From Planctomycetaceae bacterium (lineage in GTDB: Bacteria; Planctomycetota; Planctomycetia; Planctomycetales; Planctomycetaceae), in contig JAWKUA010000027.1 of assembly GCA_041398785.1 (NCBI GenBank), positions 7,278 through 71,277 on the forward strand: a DNA stretch of 64,000 nucleotides. The letters run 5' to 3'. A model generated the notes under the pieces. It had not been told where the DNA came from. It was given only the letters and a program-made list of their open reading frames with translations, and did not search any database. The translations under genes and the position numbers were made by a program. Positions 1 to 9,015 of the stretch are shown piece by piece (the first letter of the stretch is position 1; each line of letters opens with the position of its first letter).

Positions 1-2
1 AG

Positions 3-266
3 CGCATGCAGAAGCAACTTCAGAATCTGAACCGCGACGAAAATGAAACGACGGCGGAAGCTCTGCAGCGCCGCCGAACGGAGGAGTTGCTGAAGAGCAT
101 GAACCTGGACAGCGACTCTGTCAGTCGACGCGGAGACTCCAGTCGCGACCGCGAACAACAGGACACGACAGTTCGCCGTCCCGATGCACCGTCGCGCTAC
201 AGAAATCGCTTCGAAATGTACCAGCGTTCCATCAGCGGCGTGCGGGATCGCGGCATGCAGAAGTAA
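3..266 (+). CDS. C-terminal part of an unidentified charged protein (truncated by window edge)
   Basis: The frame is open from the first bases of the window to a TAA at 264-266, so this is probably the 3' end of a longer gene that starts upstream. The visible 88 or so residues are rich in Arg, Glu, Asp and Ser (for example QRRRTEELLKSMNLDSD) and have no hydrophobic segment. That suggests a soluble, partly disordered or helical tail. I recognise no family. It ends 18 bases before the ATG of the SpoU methylase on the same strand, so the two may be co-transcribed. Coding status rests on position and lack of a competing frame only. Confidence 0.45.
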   Translation, partial: RMQKQLQNLNRDENETTAEALQRRRTEELLKSMNLDSDSVSRRGDSSRDREQQDTTVRRPDAPSRYRNRFEMYQRSISGVRDRGMQK

Positions 267-284
267 CGCCGGTCGACGTTTGCC

Positions 285-1034
285 ATGCTTGAACTCCGCA
301 ATCCTCACAGCATCCTGGCCGCGCTGAAGCAGCGTCCGTCGGCCGTGCGGTCCATCCGGATTTCTGCGCAGCACCCGTCTGATGTCTGGGCCGAAGTTGC
401 AGAAGTCGCCAAACGGTGCGGCGTACCGGTTTCCGCGGGCCGCACCGAAGGACCAGGCGTCGGCAGGCAGCGTCGCGGAACAGAACGCACCGGGGCCGGG
501 TCGGCGAATGTCGAACCGCCGTCGCCGATTCCGCTTTCAAATCTGCTGCAGCGCCGCAACGGCGAACATTCTCATGGAATCTGGCTCGCGCTGGATCAGA
601 TCCAGGATCCTCAGAACGTGGGAGCCCTCTTTCGGCTGGCCGGCTTCTTCAATGTGCGCGGGATTCTGATGACCAGGGACCGCAGTGCTTCGGTGAACGC
701 CACTGTCTGCGATGTCTCCGCCGGCGGTGCCGAATACGTGCCGTTTTCCGTCGTCTCAAATCTGGCGCAGGCGATGAAGAAAGCTCAGGAGCACGATATC
801 TGGCTGCTGGGAACCAGTGAACACGCCGCTTCGAGCATCCGGCAGGTCAGCCGCGACCGAAACTGGATGCTGGTGCTGGGCAACGAAGGCGACGGAATTC
901 GTCGGCTGACACGGGAAAACTGCGACGTCCTGTGTTCCCTGCCGCCGTCGGGCCCGATCGGTTCGCTGAACGTCGCCACCGCCGCCGCGGCCTGCCTGGC
1001 GATCCTGACAGGCGATCCGGCGCCCGGAGATTGA
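285..1034 (+). CDS. SpoU/TrmH-family RNA 2'-O-ribose methyltransferase
   Basis: The 249-residue protein has the three SPOUT motifs in order. Motif 1 is DPQNVGALFR near residue 107, motif 2 is LVLGNEGDGIR near 196, and motif 3 is IGSLNVATAAA near 225. In this family these build the knotted S-adenosylmethionine site, and the motif 1 Arg and motif 2 Glu are conserved catalytic or binding residues. The N-terminal 90 residues look like the small RNA-binding domain of RlmB/TrmH proteins. Such enzymes methylate a ribose in 23S rRNA or tRNA. The exact target (RlmB-like Gm2251 or another site) cannot be read from the sequence. Length fits RlmB. Confidence 0.9.
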   Translation: MLELRNPHSILAALKQRPSAVRSIRISAQHPSDVWAEVAEVAKRCGVPVSAGRTEGPGVGRQRRGTERTGAGSANVEPPSPIPLSNLLQRRNGEHSHGIWLALDQIQDPQNVGALFRLAGFFNVRGILMTRDRSASVNATVCDVSAGGAEYVPFSVVSNLAQAMKKAQEHDIWLLGTSEHAASSIRQVSRDRNWMLVLGNEGDGIRRLTRENCDVLCSLPPSGPIGSLNVATAAAACLAILTGDPAPGD

Positions 1035-1154
1035 CCGGTCCGGTTGGTGAAACTTCACCGATTTCGCGACTGATAAACTGGATGGCTCGTATCGGTCGTG
1101 CAGCAGCGTCGCTCGGTGCTGAAAGAGCGGAATGCAGTGGTCGATACTCAGGGC

Positions 1155-1538
1155 ATGCCTTTGACCCACCTGCAATTCGAAACGCTCGATCAGCAGAATC
1201 TGCAGCTGATGCAGGCGTACGCCCTGCGAGACCAGACTGTTCGCGCTTCCGGTGACGACCACGACGGCTGGCTGGAACGCTTCGACAACGTCGACGGGCT
1301 TGATCAGGACAGTCTGACGCAGGCGCACGGCCAGCTGATCGCCATGGGAATGCTGAAGTTCGAACTGGCAAGTCGCAGCGTCGGCCTTCGCTACCAGATC
1401 AGCCCGCGCGGCCGCCAGGCACTCGAATCCGCGGCCCGGCGCGAATCACAGCTCGTCGACACTGACGACGGTGCATCGGAAGACCTCGGTTTCGCCGATG
1501 ACGAATCGTCCGCCGGTGAATACAGCGACGCGGCCTGA
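1155..1538 (+). CDS. hypothetical protein, possible winged-helix-like fold
   Basis: A 127-residue protein if started at the ATG at 1155; an upstream in-frame start at 1098 would add 19 residues of poor composition. The core (residues 5-90) alternates helix-like stretches with a terminal GLRYQISPRGRQAL segment. This resembles the wing of winged-helix proteins, where 'Y-x-x-S/T-x-x-G' precedes the end of the domain. The last 35 residues are acidic and low in complexity (DDGASEDLGFADDESS). I do not recognise the family; the winged-helix idea is inference. It follows the SpoU methylase by about 120 bases on the same strand. Confidence 0.6.
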   Translation: MPLTHLQFETLDQQNLQLMQAYALRDQTVRASGDDHDGWLERFDNVDGLDQDSLTQAHGQLIAMGMLKFELASRSVGLRYQISPRGRQALESAARRESQLVDTDDGASEDLGFADDESSAGEYSDAA

Positions 1539-1595
1539 GCCATCAGCGCCGACTTCGGCTGTCGTTCGGTCGACGCCATTCAGGACGGACGGCAC

Positions 1596-2852
1596 TCAGA
1601 ACGCATCGATTTCCGGCAGTTCCGAATTTGTGCTGAGTGACGCACCGAACACCTCGTCGCCGCCCGACGCAACCGATCCGGGATTTGTCTGCGCAAACGC
1701 AGCATCAGGCACCGGAACAGGAACTGCGCCGCCCGCGGGTTTTGGTGCCGGTGTGAATGTCATTGTCTCGGACGCCCCGGACATTCCCATGGCCGGACCG
1801 AACGCCATCGCCGCCAGTGGATTGAACGCCGCCTGGTTGACAGCCGACGGCTGCGGCGGAACGACGCCGTAGGGCGGTTGCCCCGCGTACTGCGGCCCCG
1901 CGTACTGCGGCCCCGAAACCGGACGCTGAGCGATCATCGGCTGACCGGTGCCCGGTTGCGGACCGGCGACCGCTACCTGCGCGTTGGGCGGCATCGCGGT
2001 CTGCTGCTGCGGCACACCGTAACCGGGAATTCCGAATGGCGGTGTTTGAGCCATCATCGGAGGCATCATTCCGGGCGGCATCATCCCGGGCATGGGACGC
2101 TGAGCGAACTGCATTGCCGGCTGCGGCGGGCCAAATGCCATTTGCTGCCGGGGAATACTCTGCGGATGCACACCACGAGCCATGGCTGTCGTTGCCATCG
2201 GGCTTGATGTTCCGGCGGCTTCCGCGGCGGACGCGAGCCGTGAATGGACTTCCGGCTGATTCCAGTTCGCCTGAAGCGCCTGCTGATAGAGTGCAACTGC
2301 CTGTCCGGGTTGCCCCTGTTCCTGATAGTGCTGGCCCAGATGAGCCAGTGCCGTCGCGTGATTGGGATTGACCTGCAGAGCTCGCTGCAGCGATTCCGCG
2401 GACGCCTGCTTGTCGCCCATCTCGTTTTGCAGCCATGCCAGTTCCACGTGGGATTCTGGGATGTACGGCTGAGTTGCCGACCACGAAGTCAACAGCTGTG
2501 CGGCCTGATCACCGCGACCGCTGGCCAGCAGCAATTCAGACATTCCGTGATAGGACGGCTGGTGCGACGGGGCCATCGTCAGTGCCTGGCGGTAAAGTTG
2601 CTCGGCTCCCGCGGCGTCACCCATCTTGTAGCGCGTCCGTGCCAGATTGGCCAGGTAATCCGGATTCGCCGGGTCGCTGGCGACTGCATTCTGAAATTCG
2701 GCTGCCGCAGCAGCATAGTTGCCCTGATCGTAGTACGACTTTCCGGAAGCGTTCATCACGTATCCGTTCATCGAGTAGCAACCGGACAGCAGGGAAAGTC
2801 CGACGCACATCGTCAGACGGATCGCGGAAATTCGAAGACCGTTGCAGCGCAT
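1596..2852 (-). CDS. TPR-repeat lipoprotein with Pro/Met/Gln-rich tail
   Basis: The start at 2852 gives a clean lipoprotein signal: Arg-rich n-region, hydrophobic core and lipobox LLSGC at residues 21-25. An upstream ATG at 2894 would add 14 residues before it. After the lipid anchor come about five TPR units (residues 40-210), with repeats such as YYDQGNYAAAAAEFQNAV and AEQLYRQALTMAP, a scaffold for protein contacts. From residue 220 on the chain is disordered and rich in Pro, Met, Gln and Gly, with short tandem repeats (GMMPPGMMPPMM and two copies of GPQYA). It probably sits in the periplasm, tethered to a membrane. Partner unknown. Confidence 0.85.
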   Translation of the reverse strand: MRCNGLRISAIRLTMCVGLSLLSGCYSMNGYVMNASGKSYYDQGNYAAAAAEFQNAVASDPANPDYLANLARTRYKMGDAAGAEQLYRQALTMAPSHQPSYHGMSELLLASGRGDQAAQLLTSWSATQPYIPESHVELAWLQNEMGDKQASAESLQRALQVNPNHATALAHLGQHYQEQGQPGQAVALYQQALQANWNQPEVHSRLASAAEAAGTSSPMATTAMARGVHPQSIPRQQMAFGPPQPAMQFAQRPMPGMMPPGMMPPMMAQTPPFGIPGYGVPQQQTAMPPNAQVAVAGPQPGTGQPMIAQRPVSGPQYAGPQYAGQPPYGVVPPQPSAVNQAAFNPLAAMAFGPAMGMSGASETMTFTPAPKPAGGAVPVPVPDAAFAQTNPGSVASGGDEVFGASLSTNSELPEIDAF

Positions 2853-3304
2853 GACGCGTGCCTTTTCCGAATCGAGAGTGGCGAGAAACCTCATCGGGCG
2901 ACCAGGTCAGCTGCCGGTGCAGTGCGATGATCGCCGCACGATTGCTGTTGGAGCCGGATGACGAATTCTGATTGAGGGGAGAGATTGAGGAGGATCACTG
3001 CGCCGCGAACGGAGAGTTGTTCAACAGGCAGCGGACGTCTTCGCGCGGGGCGAAGAAGTCGAAAGGGAAGGAGAGTCGAGAAGGGAGAATGGAGAGCGAT
3101 GCAGAATACGACCGGACAGAAACTGCTGCAACATCGATCCGGCGTCACCGAGCGGGGAATTCGCGGTGAGAACGGTGTTTTCGGCAATTGCTGCCGATGA
3201 CCGGACTGCCTTGAGGACAGCAAACGACCCGACTTTTCACATCCGCGAGGGAAAGTCGTGGCGCTCGATGGACTGACGGAGCTGTGCTGACCGAATCGGC
3301 GACC
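2853..3304. other. gene-free interval with purine-rich tract
   Basis: No gene is supported between the start of the TPR lipoprotein and the stop of the aldolase, both minus-strand genes. The interval must hold the promoter of the lipoprotein gene. At about 3046-3098 one strand is almost all purines (runs such as gaagaagtcgaaagggaagg), a compositional oddity without a clear role. No tRNA-like or terminator-like fold was seen. Confidence 0.5.
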
Positions 3305-4336
3305 TCAGACTTTGCCGAAAATCGATTTCCCGGAGCTGCGCAGGTCATTGCAGGCGCGCTGCAGGCGACTGGCGACCCCAGCTTCGGCCAGTTTCAGGTA
3401 AGCCCGGGGGTCGTAGGATTTCTTCGAACCGATTTCGCCGTCAACCATCAGGACTTCGTCGTAGTGCTTCAGCATCCAGTCCGCGATGGGCCGAGTAAAC
3501 GCGTACTGCGTGTCCGTGTCGATGTTCATCTTGACGACGCCATAGTCCAGCGTTTCCTGAAGCTGCGCCGTTGGCGTCCCGGAACCTCCGTGGAAAACCA
3601 GGTCAAACTCGGCTTTGGCACCATACTTCGCGACCACAGCCTTCTGCCCGTCTCGCAGAATCTCCGGACGCAGCTTGACGGCTCCTGGCTTGTAGTGACC
3701 GTGGACGTTGCCAAACGTCGCGGCGAACATGAAACGGCCGAGCCCGCCAAGAGCTTCGTGAACCTGCACCATATCGTCTGGTGAGGTATACAGCTTGTCG
3801 GCCGGCGCATCGGAGTGATCGATGCCGTCTTCTTCACCGCCGACAACGCCCGCTTCGACTTCCAGAATGATCTCGTTTTCTGCGCAGAGTTTCAGCAGCT
3901 CCTTGCTGATCGTCATGTTCTGATCCAGCGGCAGTTCGGAACCGTCGAACATGTGCGAGTTGCACAGGTTGTTCAGTCCTGCAGCCCGGCGAGCGGCCGT
4001 TGCGGCAATCAGCGGCTTCAGGAACCCGTCGACCTTCTTCGGCTGACAGTGGTCCGTATGCAGTCCGATCAGAATGTCGTATTTCTCGGCCAGCCGATGA
4101 GCAGCCTCCGCCAACACGATCGTGCCGTGGACGGCATCCTTGACGTTCAGGCCGGACGCGAATTCTCCGGCACCGGTGGAAAACTGAATGATGCCGTCCG
4201 ACTTCGAGTCGGCGAATCCCTTCAACGCCGCGTTAATTGTGACAATCGAAGTGACATTGATTCCTGGATACGCGTAGCCGCCCTGCTGAGCCGCGTCGAG
4301 CATTTTGGCGTATTGTTCCGGCGTTGCGATGGGCAT
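3305..4336 (-). CDS. fba: class II fructose-bisphosphate aldolase
   Basis: The enzyme cleaves fructose 1,6-bisphosphate to dihydroxyacetone phosphate and glyceraldehyde 3-phosphate in glycolysis. The 343-residue product shows class II zinc signatures: GLHTDHC near residue 92 (catalytic Asp and zinc His), EVEAGVVGGEEDG near 158-170, FGNVHGHYKPG with a zinc His, FHGGSG, and the DHAP-binding segment VVKMNIDTDTQ. Pattern and length match the E. coli FbaA (IIa) type. The start at 4336 is chosen because it aligns with family N-termini; the open frame to 4471 would run through a hairpin (4377-4433) and is taken as leader. It is the only gene in its transcription unit that I can see. Confidence 0.95.
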   Translation of the reverse strand: MPIATPEQYAKMLDAAQQGGYAYPGINVTSIVTINAALKGFADSKSDGIIQFSTGAGEFASGLNVKDAVHGTIVLAEAAHRLAEKYDILIGLHTDHCQPKKVDGFLKPLIAATAARRAAGLNNLCNSHMFDGSELPLDQNMTISKELLKLCAENEIILEVEAGVVGGEEDGIDHSDAPADKLYTSPDDMVQVHEALGGLGRFMFAATFGNVHGHYKPGAVKLRPEILRDGQKAVVAKYGAKAEFDLVFHGGSGTPTAQLQETLDYGVVKMNIDTDTQYAFTRPIADWMLKHYDEVLMVDGEIGSKKSYDPRAYLKLAEAGVASRLQRACNDLRSSGKSIFGKV

Positions 4337-4376
4337 CCCGACGTCATCTTTCTGGAAAAATTCCGGTGCTGGCTTT

Positions 4377-4433
4377 CTTAGAATCCCTGACAAGATCTGC
4401 GAGAGCCTCGGAGGTTTTGTCAGGGGTTCTAAG
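4377..4433. promoter_or_regulatory. long imperfect hairpin in the aldolase leader
   Basis: Two 19-base arms, 4377-4395 and 4415-4433, are inverted copies with two differences (left arm cttagaatccctgacaaga). The 19-base loop holds a smaller perfect hairpin, cgag/ctcg at 4400-4410. It lies 41-97 bases upstream of the aldolase ATG, so it would be in that mRNA's 5' leader. In plus-strand RNA both differences form G-U pairs; in the minus-strand (aldolase sense) RNA they are A/C mismatches. It could be a leader structure, a terminator for antisense transcription, or a small dispersed palindromic repeat. Confidence 0.55.
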
Positions 4434-4696
4434 GAAGCGGCACAGGTTATCGATTGCCGGTCGTTCTGCAAGCAGCGACCGTCCCGTCGCCGAATCGTGA
4501 GTCACATTCTCAGGGAAGGAAAAACCGCAGGGTTTCTTAACAATATTTGCGCTGCGTCAGGCCGAAGTGATCCAGCGGCGCGAGAGCCTGTCTGTGCAGG
4601 AACCGGACCGTGCGAGAACCCGGCGGGGCGAAATCTGCGGCTGTGCGCGAACCGCAACGGGAGCTTTCATGCTGGAAGCCATTGGTTCGCCGAGGA

Positions 4697-5044
4697 TCAA
4701 AAATGACCGCTGTGGGTGCGTTCAGACAGATTCATCAGACGGCGATCGCCGTCCACAAGAATGGCCTCACCGTGGCCACTTCTGAACTGTGCTTCATCAG
4801 GGCTGACGTCGTCGGGCAACTGGTACACGATGAATCCGGGAGATGACAGACACAGGACCTTTGTTCGCTCTTCGTCTTTTCGCATGACGTGCCCGGTGGC
4901 AAGATCACGCGCAAACGAGAAACCCTGGAGCTTGACCAGTGAGCCCTCACAGGCAACGACGCGTCCGAGGAAAAATCGAGATTCGTCCTGCTGAAACATG
5001 CGCCGGTGGGACACCAGCAGAATATTGCCTTCCTGCAGAATCAT
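4697..5044 (-). CDS. conserved-looking small hypothetical protein
   Basis: A 115-residue soluble protein with no signal peptide or membrane segment. The centre is beta-rich (FFLGRVVACEGSLVKLQGFS, then KVLCLSSPGFIVYQLP), suggesting a small beta-barrel. The arrangement is typical of short single-domain proteins rather than a random frame in GC-rich DNA. The ATG at 5044 is preceded by a GAGAG-type purine run. I do not recognise the family and cannot assign a function. It stands alone, divergent from the GYD gene. Confidence 0.65.
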   Translation of the reverse strand: MILQEGNILLVSHRRMFQQDESRFFLGRVVACEGSLVKLQGFSFARDLATGHVMRKDEERTKVLCLSSPGFIVYQLPDDVSPDEAQFRSGHGEAILVDGDRRLMNLSERTHSGHF

Positions 5045-5398
5045 GGTTCTCTCGCTTCAGGTCTTCCTGTTGATGCAAAGAAGATCGCGTGATCAACCGC
5101 ACACATGTCGACAGCATGCGGGGCACGCAATGGGCCGTCCGTCGATGACTGCACGGTTGCCTTCGACTCAGGTGTATGAAATCCGGAAAACCCTGGCAAT
5201 GTGTATTTCGCTCGTGGAAAACGGCCCCGAGCGGCGAGCCCGGCGCACGACGTCACTTGCGTGCAGGAGGCATCGCACTTCGGCAGCTGCAAGTCGGAGT
5301 AACACAAGAGATTCGCCGGGTGTCCGATATCCGGCATGTGGATTGCTGAGACATCGCGTGGTGAGCTGTCAAGACTCGTTTGGTCCAGGAGATCGGCA
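5045..5398. other. divergent intergenic region
   Basis: The 354 bases separate two divergent genes and should carry both promoters. I see no gene, RNA fold or clear operator. A good ribosome site for the plus-strand gene (AGGAG at 5387-5391) lies at its right end. Confidence 0.5.
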
Positions 5399-5689
5399 AT
5401 GGTTCGCTACTTGTCACTGATGTCGTTTACCGAACAGGGAATTGGCGCGATCGAGCAGTCCGCTGAGCGAGCCAAGAAGTTTCGCGCCGCCGTAAAGAAG
5501 GCTGGGGGAAAACTTCAATCGGTCTACTGGGCGGTTGGTGCGTACGACGGAGCCTTCGTGCTGGAAGCTCCCGACGAAAGCACCGCCACACGACTGCTGC
5601 TGGCTCTGGCGAAACTGGGGAATGTCCGGACTCAGACGCTGCGGATCTATGATGAATCTGAGTTCCAGACAGTGTTGGATGCGATGTGA
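5399..5689 (+). CDS. GYD-domain protein
   Basis: The start at 5399 is favoured by AGGAG seven bases upstream; a longer open frame from 5336 has no such site. The 96-residue product has the GYD family layout: MVRYLSLMSFTEQG at the N-terminus, a VYWAVGAYDGAFVLEAPDE block near residue 45-60, where the family usually has a G-x-YD signature, and a C-terminal helix. GYD proteins are small ferredoxin-like alpha/beta proteins, often hexameric, with no firmly known biochemical role. The gene converges on the giant secreted protein gene. Confidence 0.85.
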   Translation: MVRYLSLMSFTEQGIGAIEQSAERAKKFRAAVKKAGGKLQSVYWAVGAYDGAFVLEAPDESTATRLLLALAKLGNVRTQTLRIYDESEFQTVLDAM

Positions 5690-5838
5690 CAATTCGCTCA
5701 CCGGTGCGCGAACGGGAACGTGATGCGCGCCGAATCTGACGTCGGCGCCAACGTGGCGAATTCCGCCTGTCAGCATTCGTCGTGCGGAAGCGGCGGGCGT
5801 GATCCACTGCCTGACCGCGGCGGCGGTTTCGCTTCCTG

Positions 5839-8772
5839 TCAGCGTCGTTCGGGCACAATGGGAACGTGGCCGTGGCGGAGGAACGCTGCGGGCTGCAGGT
5901 TTCGCATTGGCCCGGAGACGCGGGAAATCGACACGTCGTCCAGGTGAACCTCCCCGCTTCCGTACAGAACAAACGAAATCTGCAACTGACCGTCCTGCGA
6001 CGCCTGGCGGAACATTCGAAACGTCTGCCACGATGGTCCCGGCTTGGGTCGCACGGCGAATTCCGGTCCCAGTTCGTTGTCAAAGATCATCAGCGGCTGC
6101 GGCGTTTCCGGGCGCAAACGCCGACCGGTGCGAATTCGGCCACGAATCTCCAGAACATCTCCGGCGGTCACATCAACAGCGGGCGGCATCACCAGCAGCG
6201 ATGGCTTTGGCTGGGAGTTTCCCGGTTCGTTTGAAGGTTTCCACGCCAGCATTCGAAGAAACGGTTGCGAACCACCGGCGTCGTTGACGACGTCCGCCGC
6301 GCTTCGGTAGTCGGTCGGATCGGGCAGCGCGGGCCGTTTCCAGCCTGCGTCTTCAATCATCCGCAAATTGTCGAAGCTTCCGGACGGTAATAGTTCGTCA
6401 GCTTCGTGATTCGCTGCGGAGATCTGGTCGAGCATCCGCCAGTGGTCCGGAAGAGAACTGAAGGCCACCGTGTGCGGGCTTGCCGTTGGCGAAGGCAGGT
6501 CCTTCACCGCACTTCGCCAGTACTGCTGCTGCACGAATCGAAGCTGCCGCGCGGCTTCCTGTGCGAAGCGTTCCGCCGTGCGGGCATCGTTCTGAGCCAG
6601 AGCCTGATCGGCCTGATCAAGTCGGCCGGCTGCCTGTCGCAGCAGAGATGCCGCGTTTGGCTCCGCCCGTCCCAGTTCATCAATCGCGGCGGACGTTCTC
6701 AACACGCGCTCATACTTCAGGCGGGCCAGTTCCACCTGGATGTGAGCGGCTCGATCGGCCACGGCGCGAATCCGCCGATCCAGCTCGCGCGCCTGTTCGG
6801 GGTCTGACGACACAAGGAAGACAGCAAACTGGTCAAAGTCCGGGATCGCCAGTTGCAGTCCGCCCGCTGTCATGTTTCGTCGCAGGCTGGAGATTCCCGT
6901 CGCGGTGACTCGCCATGCGGACGCCGTTTCGCTGGCGGCCACCGTCATCTGAGCCTGCCTGGAATACATTGGCTGCGGCACAAACTGCGAGGCGTTGTCC
7001 CAGAATCCGGCAAGGACCACGGAATTGATCCCGCTGGTGATAACGGCCGCGTCCGGTGATTCCGGCACACCTTCCAGATTCGCCGCCGCCAGCATCGCGG
7101 AGCCATTCATCGCGGAATCCCAGAGAGCACTGCGGGATGAAGTCAGCGGCTTCGACGGAGAAGGCGAACCGTCATCCATCTGCACTGCAATATGTCCTTC
7201 GATTCGTCCCTCTACCAGAAACGGCTCCAGAATGTGCAGGTACAGGCCGTTCAGTTCAATCGACAGCGCTGATTCGCGAATGGCGTCCGACTCCGCCGTC
7301 CGGATCGCCGCCGGATTTTCGCCGGATTCCTGCTGCAGCGAACGTGTCTTCCAGTAACCGATGCCGCGACAGCCGCCGGACAGGGCGGCCACGAGCTGCA
7401 TCATGAACTGTTCGGATTCGATCACCATCGGTTCAAAGCCGGCGGCGGTTCTCCAGGCTGCCAGGTCACTTGACGGTTCTGTCTGCAGCCATGTCCACGG
7501 AAGCGTCAGTTGAGATGCAGCGCGCTGTCGCTGATATGTCAGATTGCGGGATTCACCAAACGAGCGGTTGCGACCGATGACATGTTCGCCGATGCCAACC
7601 ATGTCCACTTCGCGCGAAGCAATGCCTTCTCCCGCGGTCATGTCGACCATCAGCGGCCGCTGCAGGATTCGGTCAGCGCTGCGCACTTCACGCGTCCACG
7701 TCATCAGTTGCGCTGACTGAGACACGTCGACACGCGTTCCCAGATAGAACGCCGACACCAGCGGGCAGGACTGTTCCAGCGGAAGCAGTCCGTGCAGCGG
7801 CGTGTCGTAATTCGCCGGATCGAACTGCAGGCGCGGCGGAGTCGCCACGACGACCAATCCGTTCCGAAGCAACTCCTGCTGCCGTTCGCTGTTGCGGTAG
7901 TCACTGACCCAGATCGCATTCATTCCAAGTGATCGAAGCAGCTGCGGAGACTCGCCGTGGTCCGGTGTCAGTCGCGGAAACACCGGCTTTTCGTCGACGA
8001 AGACCTGACTGCGCGCGATTCGAACGGTGGCCCGGTTTCCCGATCCCGCTGATGCGTCTGTCGTCGAAGGGTTGTTACCCGGCGAATCCGGCGCGGCGAA
8101 CTCGGCAACGATGTTTGTCGGTGCCACGACCGGTCCGTACGTCGAACTGCCCAGGTCCAGATAGACATCGCCGGAGTTCAGTTCAACCAGCAGCACGCAG
8201 CCATGAACATACGCACCGGACGCATCAATCTCGCTGCGATGCAGTTCGGCACGAACCCTTCTCAGCTGAGCTTCCAGGGCCGCAGCGGATGTGCTGACGG
8301 CCAGCGTCTGCCATTCACCGGTTCGGGAATATCGGTCGCCGGGGATGAACGTCGACAGCGGAGTGCCGGTTCGGGGGTCGATCTGATTCGGAAGGATAAG
8401 CTTCAGTGCCAGTCGAACACCGGCAACACTGGAACTGAACCGCAGCGTTGCCTGAAACTCGTCAAGCGGCAGTGCCGGCGGATGGCGACTTACCAGCGCG
8501 ATTTGACGGAAATCCCGCTGACCGCGGAATTGAATTCGCAAGCCTCGCTCGTCACCGTCACCCTGGAATTCGGATGCCGCAACAAGTTCGACGTCGTTTG
8601 GAAGGTCCCCCGCAACACGCCAGGACGGATCTTCCTTCACCTCATCACCGAATGCCGCCGCCGGCGACAATTCGATGACGAGCATCACAGGAATCAGCGC
8701 CGCCGCGCTGAAAATGACAGATCGAAGGACCAACATCCGTGTCGTCCGGACCGCAAATTCGCGGTTTCTCAA
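5839..8772 (-). CDS. giant secreted protein, glycoside-hydrolase-like architecture
   Basis: The 977 residues begin with a signal peptide (hydrophobic core about 14-32, then PAAAFG). Residues 50-215 look like a beta-sandwich. At about 250-520 there is a pattern seen in TIM-barrel glycosidases, with a 'device' segment VFVDEKPVFPRLTPD followed by LRSLGMNAIWVSDYRN. A helical, probably coiled-coil stretch lies near 690-770 (rich in ARxLDRRIRA and QALAQNDARTAERF), and a second beta-sandwich ends in EVHLDDVSISRV, typical of carbohydrate-binding modules. I cannot identify catalytic acids with certainty. Best guess is an exported, glycan-related protein of a planctomycete-type family. The start could also be the ATG at 8736. 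Confidence 0.75.
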   Translation of the reverse strand: MRNREFAVRTTRMLVLRSVIFSAAALIPVMLVIELSPAAAFGDEVKEDPSWRVAGDLPNDVELVAASEFQGDGDERGLRIQFRGQRDFRQIALVSRHPPALPLDEFQATLRFSSSVAGVRLALKLILPNQIDPRTGTPLSTFIPGDRYSRTGEWQTLAVSTSAAALEAQLRRVRAELHRSEIDASGAYVHGCVLLVELNSGDVYLDLGSSTYGPVVAPTNIVAEFAAPDSPGNNPSTTDASAGSGNRATVRIARSQVFVDEKPVFPRLTPDHGESPQLLRSLGMNAIWVSDYRNSERQQELLRNGLVVVATPPRLQFDPANYDTPLHGLLPLEQSCPLVSAFYLGTRVDVSQSAQLMTWTREVRSADRILQRPLMVDMTAGEGIASREVDMVGIGEHVIGRNRSFGESRNLTYQRQRAASQLTLPWTWLQTEPSSDLAAWRTAAGFEPMVIESEQFMMQLVAALSGGCRGIGYWKTRSLQQESGENPAAIRTAESDAIRESALSIELNGLYLHILEPFLVEGRIEGHIAVQMDDGSPSPSKPLTSSRSALWDSAMNGSAMLAAANLEGVPESPDAAVITSGINSVVLAGFWDNASQFVPQPMYSRQAQMTVAASETASAWRVTATGISSLRRNMTAGGLQLAIPDFDQFAVFLVSSDPEQARELDRRIRAVADRAAHIQVELARLKYERVLRTSAAIDELGRAEPNAASLLRQAAGRLDQADQALAQNDARTAERFAQEAARQLRFVQQQYWRSAVKDLPSPTASPHTVAFSSLPDHWRMLDQISAANHEADELLPSGSFDNLRMIEDAGWKRPALPDPTDYRSAADVVNDAGGSQPFLRMLAWKPSNEPGNSQPKPSLLVMPPAVDVTAGDVLEIRGRIRTGRRLRPETPQPLMIFDNELGPEFAVRPKPGPSWQTFRMFRQASQDGQLQISFVLYGSGEVHLDDVSISRVSGPMRNLQPAAFLRHGHVPIVPERR

Positions 8773-9015
8773 GGTCAGCGGCCGGTCTTGGCCGACAATT
8801 TCGCGGCGCGAATCATAACGAGTGCCATCAATCCGGCCGAGTCGAGTTTTTCAGGCGAATCGTGGTGCGATCGGCCGGAATACGGACTGTGGCAGTGCCG
8901 GTTCCGGACGGTCCACCGGCTTGCTTTTGCCTCGGGCGTGCCCGACGATTCCGCAAACGGGAATTTCCGTGCATACGTTCAGCGAGGCCACCTGGTGAGA
9001 CGTCAATCCGTTTCA

